From Osedax symbiont Rs1 (lineage in GTDB: Bacteria; Pseudomonadota; Gammaproteobacteria; Pseudomonadales; Balneatricaceae), in NCBI GenBank assembly GCA_000416275.1, contig ASZJ01000110.1, positions 1-64,000 on the forward strand: a stretch of 64,000 nt of DNA, read 5' to 3'. Below are positions 36,851 through 46,589 of the stretch, in pieces. The position numbers and the translations under genes were made by a program. Below the pieces are notes generated by a model, which was given only the letters and a program-made list of their open reading frames with translations, was not told the origin of the DNA and ran no database searches. The number at the start of each line of letters is the position of its first letter. Position 1 is the stretch's first letter.

Positions 36851-38521
36851 ATGGCGAATTCTGCTGAAGCGCAAGTAGCTAAAGGGAACATGATGGTCGG
36901 CTTTAACAAGCTGTCTCTGATGCGTCAGCTCGGCTTAATGGTGGGGTTGGCGGCGAGTATCGCTATAGGATTTGCCATAGTGCTTTGGTCAAAAGCCCCC
37001 GATAAGCGCGTGCTCTTCTCAAATTTATCGTTTGCCGATGCCAATCAGGTTATCGAACAGCTCAAAGTGTACAATATTCCCTACACATTTGAGGCTGATG
37101 GTCGCGCGATTCTTGTCCCTGAAGCAAATGTCAGTCAGGCGCGGCTGCAGTTAGCGGCTGATGGTATTAGCTTCGATAGGACGGTTGGCTTTGAAATAAT
37201 GGACAATACTGACAGCCTGGGCTCGAGTCAGTTTATGGAAAATGCTCGCTATCGCAGGGGGCTAGAAGGTGAGTTGGCGCGTACTATTTCAAGTTTAGTG
37301 TCTGTTAGACATGCGAGAGTGCACTTAGCTATTCCCAAAGATTCTGTTTTTATGCGTGAGCGTAAAGTGCCTACTGCCTCGGTTTTTGTAGAGCTATTTT
37401 CTGGGCGCAAACTAGAAGATAGTCAAGTTTCGGCCATCGCCAATTTAGTCGCCTCATCGATTAGTTCATTAAGTGAAAAAAATGTCACTGTGGTCGATCA
37501 ACGCGGCCGAATGTTAAGTTCTCGTGAGCGAAATAAGGATTTGCTGCTGGCCGGTAAGCAGTTAAATTACAGCCAAAAAATTGAGCAAGACTTACTGGAA
37601 AGCATCAATAGCATTCTATTGCCAGTGGTCGGTCAAGGGAAATTTAAAGCCCAAGTCTCGGCTGAGATTGATTTTACCTCAATAGAAAAAACTGAAGAAC
37701 TGTATAATTCGGATTTGCCAGCACTGCGTAGCGAGCAAACCTTAGATGAGAATAGAGTAGGAGCTAAGCCGGCTGAAGGGGTGCCTGGTGCTCTCTCCAA
37801 TCAGCCTCCCGGTCCTAGTTCAGTGCCTGAAATTGCCAATGGTGGTGGCGCTGGTGGATCTGCAGGTGGCACGGGGAGTAGTCGTAAACAAGCAACTAAA
37901 AATTATGAACTTGATCGCAGTATGTCTTATATTAAGCGGCAGATGGGCCGTGTCAGTCGCTTGACAGTCGCGGTGGTTATTGATGACGTCAGTATTGTTG
38001 GTGACGATGGTGCTATTCAAGCTCGGCCTTGGTCAGAGGCGGATATTGAGCGGATTAGAGTTATAGTTAAGAGTACCGTCGGCTTTTCGGCGCAGCGCGG
38101 CGATGTGGTCAGTATTGTCAATTCAGCATTTGTTCCTGAAATAGCAATAGTCGATGAAGAAATACCTATCTACATGCAGCCATTTATTTGGGATCTCGCT
38201 AAGCAATTAGGTGCAGGCTTGTTTTTGTTGTTAATGGTGTTCGGGATACTGCGTCCAATTTTGAAAAATTTGGTGTCTAGTGGTACGCACACCGCAGGTG
38301 CGGGTATGGGCGCTGCTGGTGAAGTAGCCGCTGAATTAGAAGGTTTGAACGCCGATGAGATTTCCGATGATTCAGTGACTTTCGGAGGTCGCGATGATGG
38401 TTTGCTGCCAACGCCAAATGAAAGCTTTGATTATCAAGTCAACTCTGTGAGAAGTATGATTGCAGAAGATCCGGCCAGAGTTGCACAAGCAGTTAAGCAG
38501 TGGGTGAAAGAAGATGAGTGA
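36851..38521 (+). CDS. fliF: Flagellar MS-ring protein FliF
   Basis: The 556-residue inner-membrane ring protein has two membrane segments (near residues 28-47, LGLMVGLAASIAIGFAIVLW, and near 448-468, LGAGLFLLLMVFGILRP) flanking the periplasmic ring domains (ADANQVIEQLKVYNIPYTF, ARVHLAIPKDSVFM). A Gly/Ser-rich stretch near residues 330-345 is disordered. The C-terminal tail binds FliG. Its last codons overlap the fliG start. Confidence 0.97.
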   Translation: MANSAEAQVAKGNMMVGFNKLSLMRQLGLMVGLAASIAIGFAIVLWSKAPDKRVLFSNLSFADANQVIEQLKVYNIPYTFEADGRAILVPEANVSQARLQLAADGISFDRTVGFEIMDNTDSLGSSQFMENARYRRGLEGELARTISSLVSVRHARVHLAIPKDSVFMRERKVPTASVFVELFSGRKLEDSQVSAIANLVASSISSLSEKNVTVVDQRGRMLSSRERNKDLLLAGKQLNYSQKIEQDLLESINSILLPVVGQGKFKAQVSAEIDFTSIEKTEELYNSDLPALRSEQTLDENRVGAKPAEGVPGALSNQPPGPSSVPEIANGGGAGGSAGGTGSSRKQATKNYELDRSMSYIKRQMGRVSRLTVAVVIDDVSIVGDDGAIQARPWSEADIERIRVIVKSTVGFSAQRGDVVSIVNSAFVPEIAIVDEEIPIYMQPFIWDLAKQLGAGLFLLLMVFGILRPILKNLVSSGTHTAGAGMGAAGEVAAELEGLNADEISDDSVTFGGRDDGLLPTPNESFDYQVNSVRSMIAEDPARVAQAVKQWVKEDE

Positions 38522-39518
38522 TGTAGATGTTGAATTAACCGATATTGAAAAAGCGGCAATCCTGATGATCAGTTTAGGTGAGGAGGATGCGGCAGAAATA
38601 TTACGTCATTTGGGGCCTAAAGAAGTACAGCAAATTGGGGTGGCGATGTCTAAGCTAGATAATATAGCTCAGACCAGTGTTGAGTCGGTCATCTCTGATT
38701 TTATGCATTTGGTCAGTGATCAGACAGGTATTGGTATCCACAATGATAAGTATATAAGAAATATGTTGAATCAAGCTTTGGGCAACGAAAAAGCTAAAAC
38801 TTTGATCGACAGAATTTTGATGAATACCAATACTTCAGGTTTAGATACATTGCGCTGGATGGAGCCAATACAAGTAGCAGAGCTGATTAGATATGAGCAC
38901 CCGCAAATCCAAGCGGTAGTTATTTCTTATATAGATCCTGATCAGGCAGCCAGTGTGCTGGGTTACTTTGATGATAAGGTTCGTTTAGATATTATTTTAA
39001 GAATAGCCTCTTTAGATCGAATTCAGCCGGTTGCCTTGCAAGAGCTAAATGACATGCTTGAGCAGCAGTTCAGCGGTGGTAGCAGTCAATCCACCAGAAA
39101 CTTAGGAGGGCTTAAGCAGACCTCTGATATTATGAATTACATTGAATCGTCTCTCGAAGAAGAAGTGATGGAAGGCATAAAAGAAGTGGACGAGGGCTTA
39201 GCGGATCAAATTTCTGAAATGATGTTTATCTTTGAAAACCTGATCGATGTCGACGACCGAGGTATTCAAGTAATGATGCGTGAAATTCAAACGGATCAGC
39301 TGGTGATTGCATTAAAAGGTGCCGATACCAGCATGCAGGAAAAAATATTCAAGAACATGTCTAAACGTGCTGCAGACCTGCTCCGCGATGAACTTGAGGC
39401 TAAAGGTCCGGTGCGGATGAGCGATGTAGAAGACGCTCAGAAAGAAATTCTTGCAATAGCCCGGAAATTGGCTGACAGTGGCGAAATTATGCTTGGCGGC
39501 GGCGATGATATGGTGTAG
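38514..39518 (+). CDS. fliG: Flagellar motor switch protein FliG
   Basis: FliG, 334 residues, transmits torque and binds FliF and FliM. It begins with the family pattern LTDIEKAAILMISLGEEDAA. It contains the EHPQ motif in RYEHPQIQAVVISYI and a C-terminal charged helix (DDRGIQVMMREIQTDQLV). The ATG lies inside the fliF tail (8-nt overlap). Confidence 0.97.
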   Translation: MSDVDVELTDIEKAAILMISLGEEDAAEILRHLGPKEVQQIGVAMSKLDNIAQTSVESVISDFMHLVSDQTGIGIHNDKYIRNMLNQALGNEKAKTLIDRILMNTNTSGLDTLRWMEPIQVAELIRYEHPQIQAVVISYIDPDQAASVLGYFDDKVRLDIILRIASLDRIQPVALQELNDMLEQQFSGGSSQSTRNLGGLKQTSDIMNYIESSLEEEVMEGIKEVDEGLADQISEMMFIFENLIDVDDRGIQVMMREIQTDQLVIALKGADTSMQEKIFKNMSKRAADLLRDELEAKGPVRMSDVEDAQKEILAIARKLADSGEIMLGGGDDMV

Positions 39519-39599
39519 ACAAATGGTTAATCATTGGTCCGTTTTATTGAGTTAATCTATGCTCCACTTTATATAGTAAATTAAATAGAGATTGTAAGT

Positions 39600-40376
39600 A
39601 TGTCTGAAAAGCTGCCAATCAGAATTCGTTCATCAGAAATGAAAAATGAGATTCCGTTTGTCACTTGGGTCCTGCCTGAAGTGGGTAGCAGCCATGTGAT
39701 TGGACTGCATACCAAAGAAGATTCTGCCGCTGTCGAAGATCCAGATGTGACAGTGCTTGAAGATGAGGTTGACTCCGCTTCGCATATGACACTGGCTGAA
39801 ATAGAAGTGATTCGTGAGCAGGCCTATGAAGAAGGTTTTACAAAAGGTCGCGAAGACGGTAAGATTTTTGGTGAAAAAGAAGGTGAGCAAAAAGGTCTGC
39901 AGCAAGGTTTAGAGAAAGCCCAGCAAAAAATTAGCGATCAGATGGCACTATTGCAGATAGCCATTGACTCTCTACAAGATCCGCTGGAGCAGCAGCGGCA
40001 AAAAATCACCGAATTGTTGGTCGAAATGGTAGAGCATGTATCCGCTGCGGTGATTGATTTTGAGGTTAAAGCAAACCCAGAAATCGTGGTGAAAGCCTTT
40101 AGTAAAGCTTTGGAAATACTGCCTAAGCAAGCCGATGAAGTGACTATTAACATCAATCCCGCAGATCGCGACCTCATTGAAGACGCTATTTCTAGAAAAA
40201 ATTCTCATTGGCAAGTAGTGCCCGACGAGGATGTTTCACAAGGTGGCTGCACGATAAAAACCGGCGCCAGCTTAATTGATTTTCAATTAGATAGCCGCTT
40301 TCAAGATGTTGTGGAAGAACTGTACAAAAGGCTCGATGAAAATCCGTTAGATCTACTAGCGGCTGAGAATGATTAA
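39600..40376 (+). CDS. fliH: Flagellar assembly protein FliH
   Basis: FliH regulates the FliI ATPase and brings it to the export gate. The 258-residue protein has an unconserved N-terminus, a central coiled coil with G-rich heptads (GFTKGREDGKIFGEKEGEQK, family hallmark GxxxG repeats) and a C-terminal FliI-binding domain (ITININPADRDLI). The ribosome site is weak. Confidence 0.93.
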   Translation: MSEKLPIRIRSSEMKNEIPFVTWVLPEVGSSHVIGLHTKEDSAAVEDPDVTVLEDEVDSASHMTLAEIEVIREQAYEEGFTKGREDGKIFGEKEGEQKGLQQGLEKAQQKISDQMALLQIAIDSLQDPLEQQRQKITELLVEMVEHVSAAVIDFEVKANPEIVVKAFSKALEILPKQADEVTININPADRDLIEDAISRKNSHWQVVPDEDVSQGGCTIKTGASLIDFQLDSRFQDVVEELYKRLDENPLDLLAAEND

Positions 40377-40393
40377 TTAATCTAGCAAAATTA

Positions 40394-40418
40394 TTGAGTC
40401 GGCCATTGGCTGACTCAA
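40394..40418 (+). other. Hairpin between fliH and fliI
   Basis: TTGAGTC pairs with GACTCAA, with GCC/GGC extending the stem. There is no T-run, so RNA processing or ribosome-site masking before fliI is more likely than termination. Confidence 0.5.
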
Positions 40419-40424
40419 GATTGG

Positions 40425-41789
40425 ATGACTGCTTTGACTCTACTTAAAAAAATCAAATCACTAAACAGCTCTTTCACTCCCCCCGCTCCTAAAATTGAAG
40501 GTTATATAGTGCGCTTGATTGGCATGACTATCGAGGCGCGTGGGCTGGAAGTCGCTATCGGCGATAACTGTCAAATAATTCTTGATGCAGACAGTGGTAT
40601 CGAAGCCGAAGTGGTGGGTTTTTCCGGAGACAGTATTTTCTTGATGCCACTGCAGCCAGTTGAAGGTCTAGTTGCTGGAGCGCGAGTAGTACCTTTAGGC
40701 GCCGCGCGCGAAGTGCCAGTTGGCAATGGTCTGTTGGGGCGGGTCATTAACGGCGTTGGTGAGCCTCTAGATTCACTGGGGCCGCTGGATGTTGAGAAGC
40801 GGGTATCTTTAAGTGGCGAGGCCATTAATCCATTAGATCGCTACCCTATTAGCGAGCCGTTAAATGTTGGTATTCGCGCTATTAATGCGCTGCTTACTGT
40901 CGGTAAGGGCCAGCGAATTGGCTTGTTTGCCGGTTCAGGTGTCGGAAAATCAGTGCTTTTGGGAATGATGACCCGCGCCACAGATGCGGATATAACAGTA
41001 GTGGGGCTGATTGGAGAACGTGGTCGAGAAGTTAAAGAATTTATTGAGCACAACTTGGGGGCTGAGGGAATGGCTAGGGCCGTGGTGGTCGCTTCGCCCG
41101 CTGATGACTCGCCACTGATGCGGCTCAGAGCTTCGCAGCTCTGCACCCGTATTGCTGAATACTATCGCAGCCAGGGCAAAAGCGTTCTGCTATTGGTTGA
41201 TTCTCTGACGCGCTACGCGCAAGCGCAGCGTGAAATAGCTCTGGCGATAGGCGAGCCTCCAGCCACCAAAGGTTACCCGCCCTCGGTGTTTTCAAAATTA
41301 CCCAAGCTAGTGGAAAGGGCAGGTAACGATGCAGAGGGGAAGGGCTCAATCACCGCCTTTTATACAGTGCTTACCGAAGGGGATGATCAGCAAGATCCAA
41401 TCGCCGATGCCGCGCGGGCTATTTTAGACGGCCATATAGTCTTATCCAGATCACTCGCAGAGCAAGGGCATTATCCCGCGATCGATATAGAAGCTTCTAT
41501 CAGTCGTGCAATGCCGCAGATAGTTGATGAACAGCATTTAGCTGCCGCGATGCGCTTCAGACAGTTAATGTCAAAATATAGTCAGAATGAGGACTTAATC
41601 GCGATTGGTGCCTATGTTGCCGGCAGCGATCCTGATACCGATAGCGCGATCAGCTCAATGCCTACTATGCGCAAATTTTTACAGCAGGGGTTAAAAGAAT
41701 CGGTAGGCTTAAAAGAGAGTAAGAACTGGTTAAATATAGCACTGCAGCCAGTTAATCCGGTAGTCGGAACGGTCGGTAATTTACAGTGA
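40425..41789 (+). CDS. fliI: Flagellar export ATPase FliI
   Basis: FliI energises flagellar export. The 454-residue protein has Walker [18 protein letters not shown] near residues 167-183, [18 protein letters not shown] and [18 protein letters not shown]. Homologous to F1 beta. The stop codon overlaps the GTG start of fliJ (GTGA). Confidence 0.97.
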   Translation: MTALTLLKKIKSLNSSFTPPAPKIEGYIVRLIGMTIEARGLEVAIGDNCQIILDADSGIEAEVVGFSGDSIFLMPLQPVEGLVAGARVVPLGAAREVPVGNGLLGRVINGVGEPLDSLGPLDVEKRVSLSGEAINPLDRYPISEPLNVGIRAINALLTVGKGQRIGLFAGSGVGKSVLLGMMTRATDADITVVGLIGERGREVKEFIEHNLGAEGMARAVVVASPADDSPLMRLRASQLCTRIAEYYRSQGKSVLLLVDSLTRYAQAQREIALAIGEPPATKGYPPSVFSKLPKLVERAGNDAEGKGSITAFYTVLTEGDDQQDPIADAARAILDGHIVLSRSLAEQGHYPAIDIEASISRAMPQIVDEQHLAAAMRFRQLMSKYSQNEDLIAIGAYVAGSDPDTDSAISSMPTMRKFLQQGLKESVGLKESKNWLNIALQPVNPVVGTVGNLQ

Positions 41790-42240
41790 AAAAAAAGCGC
41801 TCAGCCAGGCTCTCGGTAGTGATGGATGTAGAGGAGAGAAAAAAAAAGAGGCGGACAAGTTTCTAGCTGACCACATTAAGCGTGTCGAAAATGACAAAAT
41901 TCAGCTTGCGCAGCTGGAAAATTATTTGACCGAGTATCAAGCAGAGTATCAAGTTAATTGTAAAAAAGGGATAAGCGTTCAGCAGCTGACAAGTTACCAG
42001 GCGTTTATGATAAAAATCGGCAAGGTCATCCAGCAGCATAAAGAGTCAATGAAAATCAATATTGAACAATTAGCGGGTGTGAGGGTATATTGGTCAAAGA
42101 TCTATGCTCGGCGCAATGCGATCGGCTCTTTAATTAGCAAAATTAAAAATCAAGAGCTAGAGGCGGAAGAAAAGTCATTGCAAAAAATGATTGACGAGGC
42201 CTCGCTTTTAAAACTCAGCAGAAACCCGAAAAAGTTATAG
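41786..42240 (+). CDS. fliJ: Flagellar FliJ, out of frame at an A9 slippery tract
   Basis: FliJ is the coiled-coil stalk of the export ATPase. GTG 41786 overlaps the fliI stop and reads [19 protein letters not shown], a normal FliJ N-terminus, but reaches TAG at 41864-41866. The rest ([19 protein letters not shown] ... through 42240) is in the -1 frame. The switch point is a run of nine A (41839-41847) followed by G, containing the heptamer A AAA AAG at 41842-41848, the dnaX-type -1 slippery site, with GAGGAG as a Shine-Dalgarno-like element just upstream. A -1 shift gives 151 residues, the normal FliJ length. Options are programmed ribosomal frameshifting, transcriptional slippage on A9, a one-base deletion, or a sequencing error. 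Confidence 0.85.
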
Positions 42241-42314
42241 TTTTTGAGTAATTCACTCATCCAAATTGTCCTACCGGTCTTCATAATTAAGCAAAATATT
42301 AATATTTAAAATAT

Positions 42315-42330
42315 TGGCATCTATTTTGCA
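42315..42330 (+). promoter_or_regulatory. Sigma-54 promoter for fliK
   Basis: TGGCATCTATTTTGCA is a close match to the sigma-54 -24/-12 consensus, 30 nt upstream of the fliK ATG. fliK therefore seems to be transcribed independently of fliE-fliJ. Confidence 0.8.
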
Positions 42331-42359
42331 TTATATTGATATTTACCTATTTATGGAAT

Positions 42360-44441
42360 ATGACGATGGCAGCATCAATATCACCAATATCTATAGCAGC
42401 GCCCGCTGAATTAATAGCTCCCCAAGCGGCGACCGCTAGCGCTTCTAGTCAAAAGAAAGGTGCTTTTAAATCGGAATTGAATTATGCCTCTAACAATGTG
42501 CAAAAAAAGCAGCAAGCTTCCTCTAAAACTGTTGATCAGTCCGTAGATCAGAAAAAAAGTGTAGAAAATTCAAAAGTTAAGTCATCTGAAGTAGCTGCTT
42601 CAGAAAAGACTAAGAGCCCAGTTAATGCCAATTTACGAGATAAAAATACTATTGCTGATGAGGTCTCTCAGACGGTCACTAACCCTGAAAGCCCTCAAAG
42701 TCAGCAAGTACATCCACAGGAAGTTACTCCCGGTAAAGAGGGGGAGTTGCTAGCTGTGAAAATCGGCGTCGAGGGACAGTCGTTGCCGACAAGTGGCGAA
42801 ATGTTGCCGCAAAATATCTCAGTGGCGCTTCCCCCTGTCGTTGACTTGGCGAGTGTGCAACAAGTTAGTCAAATACCGGTAGTAGTGCCAACAGTAGAGC
42901 CAACAGTAGTGCCATCAAGTGCTGTTCAAGGGACAGCAGCTAATCAAGTTTCAGCAGTACTGACGACCGGAGAGAAAACTCAAGTAATCCCCGCTCACAT
43001 CAATCGGCCCCAAGCAGTGCCAGCTTCTGTTCAGCCGGCCTTAGCTGCGCCGATTGCAGGCGAAGAGGTAGCGACCAATAAGCCGCAGTCTAGCCCGTCG
43101 CCGACCCCTGGCGGGAACGTCAATACAGTACCGGGCGGTAATCGGTCTGATCTAGCCAAAATCAGCGCGGTCGATGTGGCAGATAAGCCGATAAGTGCTG
43201 CCATAAATACTAGTAAAAATAGCGCTGAGATCATACCCCCAGTGGTCCAACCTACTGTTCAGCGTGAGCAAAATTTGAGTTCAGAAGTTGTTGAAAAAGC
43301 AACTGCGATGAAGTTAAGTAGTGCTGCAATCGCGGAGCGGGAAACAGTGGCTAAAAGCGGCGCTAATAACTTGCCAGAAGAAGTTAAAGCCGATCCAGTA
43401 GTTGCTACTAGCAAGGATATCACCAGTCAAAAAACAGTTGCAGTACCAACGGATACGGTTAATTCACAAAAAACAGAGACTGCTGTAAGTCAGACTGCTG
43501 AAGTTAAAGCTGACAGCCAAATATCAGCAGTGGTCACTGCAGCGCATGATAAACAGCAGGGCGAAGTTATTGCTAAAGCAGAAGTTGTTGTACCTGCCGT
43601 GGGCATTTCTGAGCTTAAAGCTGTAGAGCCTAAAGTAACCAACGCTGCTGTAGCAGTTGCAGTGGCAAATAATAAAGATGAACAGGGAGGGCGTAGCGAA
43701 AAACCAATAGCCAATGAGTTTGCGATAAATAGTGCAAGCACTGAAGCAAAGAAATCAAACCCGGCGGTTAGTCAGTCGATAGGTAGTGCCCCGATAACGA
43801 CTACTCCACAACAGGGGGCTATCGAGCAAAATATCTCTCTCAATCAAACTTTAGATAAATTACGGGCTGGTGTTGATACTACAGCAGTGCCAAAGGAAGA
43901 CGGCAGTGATGTAAAAACCGCGGCAGGCAAATCAGCGGTAGCCAGTGAAGTTATTCAGCAGCTCTCGCATTTACAGACTAACTTGCGCACTACTAGCCCA
44001 ATACAAATGCAAATGCCCGCCAATACACCTCCCACCGCTAGCAACTGGGGGAAAGCGGTGGCTGATAAAGTTTATATCGCAGCCTCACAGAACTTAAGGG
44101 TGGCGAATATTCAATTGGATCCGCCCGAATTAGGCGCTCTGCAGGTACGCTTGCAAGTGACGGGTCCCGATCAGCAGATGACTGTTTCCTTTAGTTCTCC
44201 ACATGCCTCGGTTAGAGATGCGTTAGAGCAACAGCTACCACGATTAAGAGAAATGCTAGAAGAGCAGGGGATTAATCTAGGCGAGTCTTCAGTCAATGAC
44301 CAGCACAAGCAGAGCGATAGAGATTCTGATGCATCGCAACTAGCTAATCGGGCCGGCTATTCAGAGCACTCTGATGATAACTCGGTAGTTAACCCTTTAA
44401 ATACCCAGGGAACCTTAGCTCTAGTTGATTTCTACGCTTAA
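42360..44441 (+). CDS. fliK: Flagellar hook-length control protein FliK
   Basis: From ATG 42360 the protein has 693 residues, long for the family because of a disordered A/V/P/T/Q-rich ruler region between residues 15 and 520. The conserved C-terminal Flg_hook domain is clear: VADKVYIAASQNLRVANIQ, LDPPELGALQVRLQV and LPRLREMLEEQGINLGES. It measures hook length and switches export specificity through FlhB. The start is chosen because the sigma-54 promoter ends 30 nt before it, leaving no room for longer versions. Confidence 0.9.
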   Translation: MTMAASISPISIAAPAELIAPQAATASASSQKKGAFKSELNYASNNVQKKQQASSKTVDQSVDQKKSVENSKVKSSEVAASEKTKSPVNANLRDKNTIADEVSQTVTNPESPQSQQVHPQEVTPGKEGELLAVKIGVEGQSLPTSGEMLPQNISVALPPVVDLASVQQVSQIPVVVPTVEPTVVPSSAVQGTAANQVSAVLTTGEKTQVIPAHINRPQAVPASVQPALAAPIAGEEVATNKPQSSPSPTPGGNVNTVPGGNRSDLAKISAVDVADKPISAAINTSKNSAEIIPPVVQPTVQREQNLSSEVVEKATAMKLSSAAIAERETVAKSGANNLPEEVKADPVVATSKDITSQKTVAVPTDTVNSQKTETAVSQTAEVKADSQISAVVTAAHDKQQGEVIAKAEVVVPAVGISELKAVEPKVTNAAVAVAVANNKDEQGGRSEKPIANEFAINSASTEAKKSNPAVSQSIGSAPITTTPQQGAIEQNISLNQTLDKLRAGVDTTAVPKEDGSDVKTAAGKSAVASEVIQQLSHLQTNLRTTSPIQMQMPANTPPTASNWGKAVADKVYIAASQNLRVANIQLDPPELGALQVRLQVTGPDQQMTVSFSSPHASVRDALEQQLPRLREMLEEQGINLGESSVNDQHKQSDRDSDASQLANRAGYSEHSDDNSVVNPLNTQGTLALVDFYA

Positions 44442-44975
44442 CCTTATCCTGAATCAGTGGCTGCATCGCATATTACAAGCTATTGATTCTGCAGCGGCTA
44501 AAATATGGCTTACTTAATATATGGACTTACTGTATGCCTGCATTTGTTGAGCGAATGCAGGGCGCATATGAGCTTGTCGCTAAGATATTTCAATTCCACT
44601 GTACAGCCAATATTTTACACTCAGTCTGCACTTGGAAGTCGCTGATTCAGAAATATGATTAACTTTGTTATATTTGTCGATAGCTGTATAAAATAGGGTG
44701 CTATTTTAATTATGTCAAATAAATTAAAATAGCCGTTTAACTTCTTGAAATGTAGCTGAAATCATATGTTTTCAGGCGAGTATGAATTTTCAATTCTAAG
44801 TATTTCCCTTTATAATTGATTTAAGCGATCCTTGTCACTGGAAATAGCCTATTATAATGGGCTATATTTACGTTTTATAAGGCTTTATTTTTAATCTATG
44901 CTTAGTCTGTATGATACTTAGAAAAGTGTCCGTATAAAAAATAATTTTCTACAAGTGCAATATTAGGGGTATAAA
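44442..44975. other. Intergenic region between fliK and fliL
   Basis: No gene is supported in these 534 nt. The first 210 nt are an expanded repeat element described separately. Further on, ATAGCC and GGCTAT near 44847-44867 form a small hairpin. No sigma-54 match was found before fliL, whose start is preceded by AGGGG. Confidence 0.6.
44447..44650. repeat. Expanded copy of palindromic repeat family 1
   Basis: The left end TCCTGAATCAGTGGCTGCA and the right end TTGGAAGTCGCTGATTCAG are diverged family 1 ends in the normal order, but about 165 nt apart instead of about 31 nt. The inner ACACTCAGTCTGCACTTGG segment is also related to the complete copy. Confidence 0.65.
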
Positions 44976-45485
44976 ATGGCTGACGATAAACCGGCTGACG
45001 ATTCACAGGAAGCACCTAAAAAATCTAACAAGATGTTAGTTATTATCATAGCTGCAGTTGTGGTGTTACTAGGCGGTGGTGGTGCGGGTTATTTTTTCTT
45101 GATGGGATCCGGCTCAGCGGAAGAAGAAGTGGTTGAAGAGGTTAGATTGCCAGCGGTATACACTAAAATCCGCACTAAAAGTGGCAGGCCTATGTTCGTC
45201 GCAACTCTATTATCAGATGATGATCGCGCACATTATCTGCAAGCTTATGTGGTGGCGAAGAGTAGAGATCCACTCGCAGCTCCAGCGTTGGAAAAGCATA
45301 TGCCATTAATTGTCTCTAGATTAAATACCATGTTTTCAACCCAAGAATTTGCTAAGCTAAGCAGTCTTGAAGCTAAGCAGCAGTTAAGAAGCGATGCGAC
45401 CAAATTAATTCAGGGGATACTGAAGCAGCGCATCAAAGTGTCGGGAATCGAAGAGGTCCTGTTTACTAATTTTGTAATGCAATAG
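44976..45485 (+). CDS. fliL: Flagellar basal body-associated protein FliL
   Basis: FliL stabilises the stator around the motor. The 169-residue protein has a short cytoplasmic N-terminus, one membrane helix (residues 20-45, MLVIIIAAVVVLLGG) and a periplasmic stomatin-like domain (LQAYVVAKSRDPLA, LEKHMPLIVSRLNTMF). It starts the fliLMNOPQR-flhB block. Confidence 0.93.
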   Translation: MADDKPADDSQEAPKKSNKMLVIIIAAVVVLLGGGGAGYFFLMGSGSAEEEVVEEVRLPAVYTKIRTKSGRPMFVATLLSDDDRAHYLQAYVVAKSRDPLAAPALEKHMPLIVSRLNTMFSTQEFAKLSSLEAKQQLRSDATKLIQGILKQRIKVSGIEEVLFTNFVMQ

Positions 45486-45546
45486 TGGCACTTAACTTTA
45501 TAATGACCAATAACGAATTAATTAGCCTAGTAAGGCAGATAACTTA

Positions 45547-46530
45547 ATGTCAGTAAAAGATTTACTTTCTCAAGACGAAATTGATGCTCTGTTACATGGT
45601 GCGGATGACAGTGCAGATTCTTCTACAGATGATGCGGATGATGGTGAAGATGCCGATGGCGTTCGCGCTTATGACCTAGCCAGTAATGATCGGGTTGTTC
45701 GCGGTAGAATGCCCACTTTAGAATTGATCAATGAGCGCTTTGCGCGCAACGCCCGCAATAGTATTTACAACTTATTGCGAAGTGCTGCCGATGTGGCCGT
45801 TGAAGATGTGCAGTTTTTAAAATACGGCGATTATATTCATACGCTGTATGTCCCCAGTAGTATGTGTGTGATGAGAGTTGAGCCTTTTAAAGGCGCTGGT
45901 CTTTTTATCTTAGATGCCAAATTGGTGTTTAAGCTGGTAGATAATTTTTATGGTGGTGATGGCCGGCATGCAAAAATTGAGGGCCGTGATTTTACTCCCA
46001 CTGAAAACAGATTAGTGTTCAAACTGCTGGAATCATTTTTTAGAGACCTTCACGATGCATGGGAACCGGTGGTCGCGCTTAAATTTAAGCGTGTTGGTCA
46101 TGAAGTAAACCCCAGTATGGCGAATATGATTAATCAATCTGATGTAGTCGTCGTCAGTACTTTTCAGGTCGATCTAGAAAGCGGTACTAGTCAATTCCAT
46201 GTCGTATATCCCTATGCGATGTTAGAGCCGATTAAAGATTTATTAGTCTCTGGCAGCCAAAAAGAAGAATCTAATGAAGATGAGCGTTGGCAAGAGTCTT
46301 TGCAGCGTGAATTAGTGATGTCAAGTGTGCCATTAAACATGACGATCGCTCAAAGAGAGGTAACTCTTGCCGATATTATTGAGTTGCGGGAGGGAGATGT
46401 TATCCCGGTAGAAATTCCTGAGCTGTTAGAGTTAAAGGCCAACCGAGTGCCTATTTTTACCTGTAAATTAGGGACATCAAGAGGTAATTTAGCGGTGAAA
46501 ATAGTTAAAAAAATTGATCATACAGAGTGA
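45547..46530 (+). CDS. fliM: Flagellar motor switch protein FliM
   Basis: FliM, 327 residues, receives CheY-P. The N-terminal CheY-binding peptide is LLSQDEIDALLHG, followed by an acidic linker, the CheC-like middle domain (LELINERFARNARNSIYNLL, FYGGDGRHAKIEGRDFTPTE) and the C-terminal SpoA domain (LADIIELREGDVIPVEIPE). Confidence 0.96.
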   Translation: MSVKDLLSQDEIDALLHGADDSADSSTDDADDGEDADGVRAYDLASNDRVVRGRMPTLELINERFARNARNSIYNLLRSAADVAVEDVQFLKYGDYIHTLYVPSSMCVMRVEPFKGAGLFILDAKLVFKLVDNFYGGDGRHAKIEGRDFTPTENRLVFKLLESFFRDLHDAWEPVVALKFKRVGHEVNPSMANMINQSDVVVVSTFQVDLESGTSQFHVVYPYAMLEPIKDLLVSGSQKEESNEDERWQESLQRELVMSSVPLNMTIAQREVTLADIIELREGDVIPVEIPELLELKANRVPIFTCKLGTSRGNLAVKIVKKIDHTE

Positions 46531-46589
46531 TATTAAATGGGTTTTATAAGTAGTAATTTGAAACTAAATAGCGGTGGTACGGAGTCGGC

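Noticed and set aside
41926..42240. fliJ starting at TTG 41926 as a complete short gene
   Set aside because: The same frame extends upstream with clear FliJ sequence to the A9 tract, so this start only marks an open-frame fragment.
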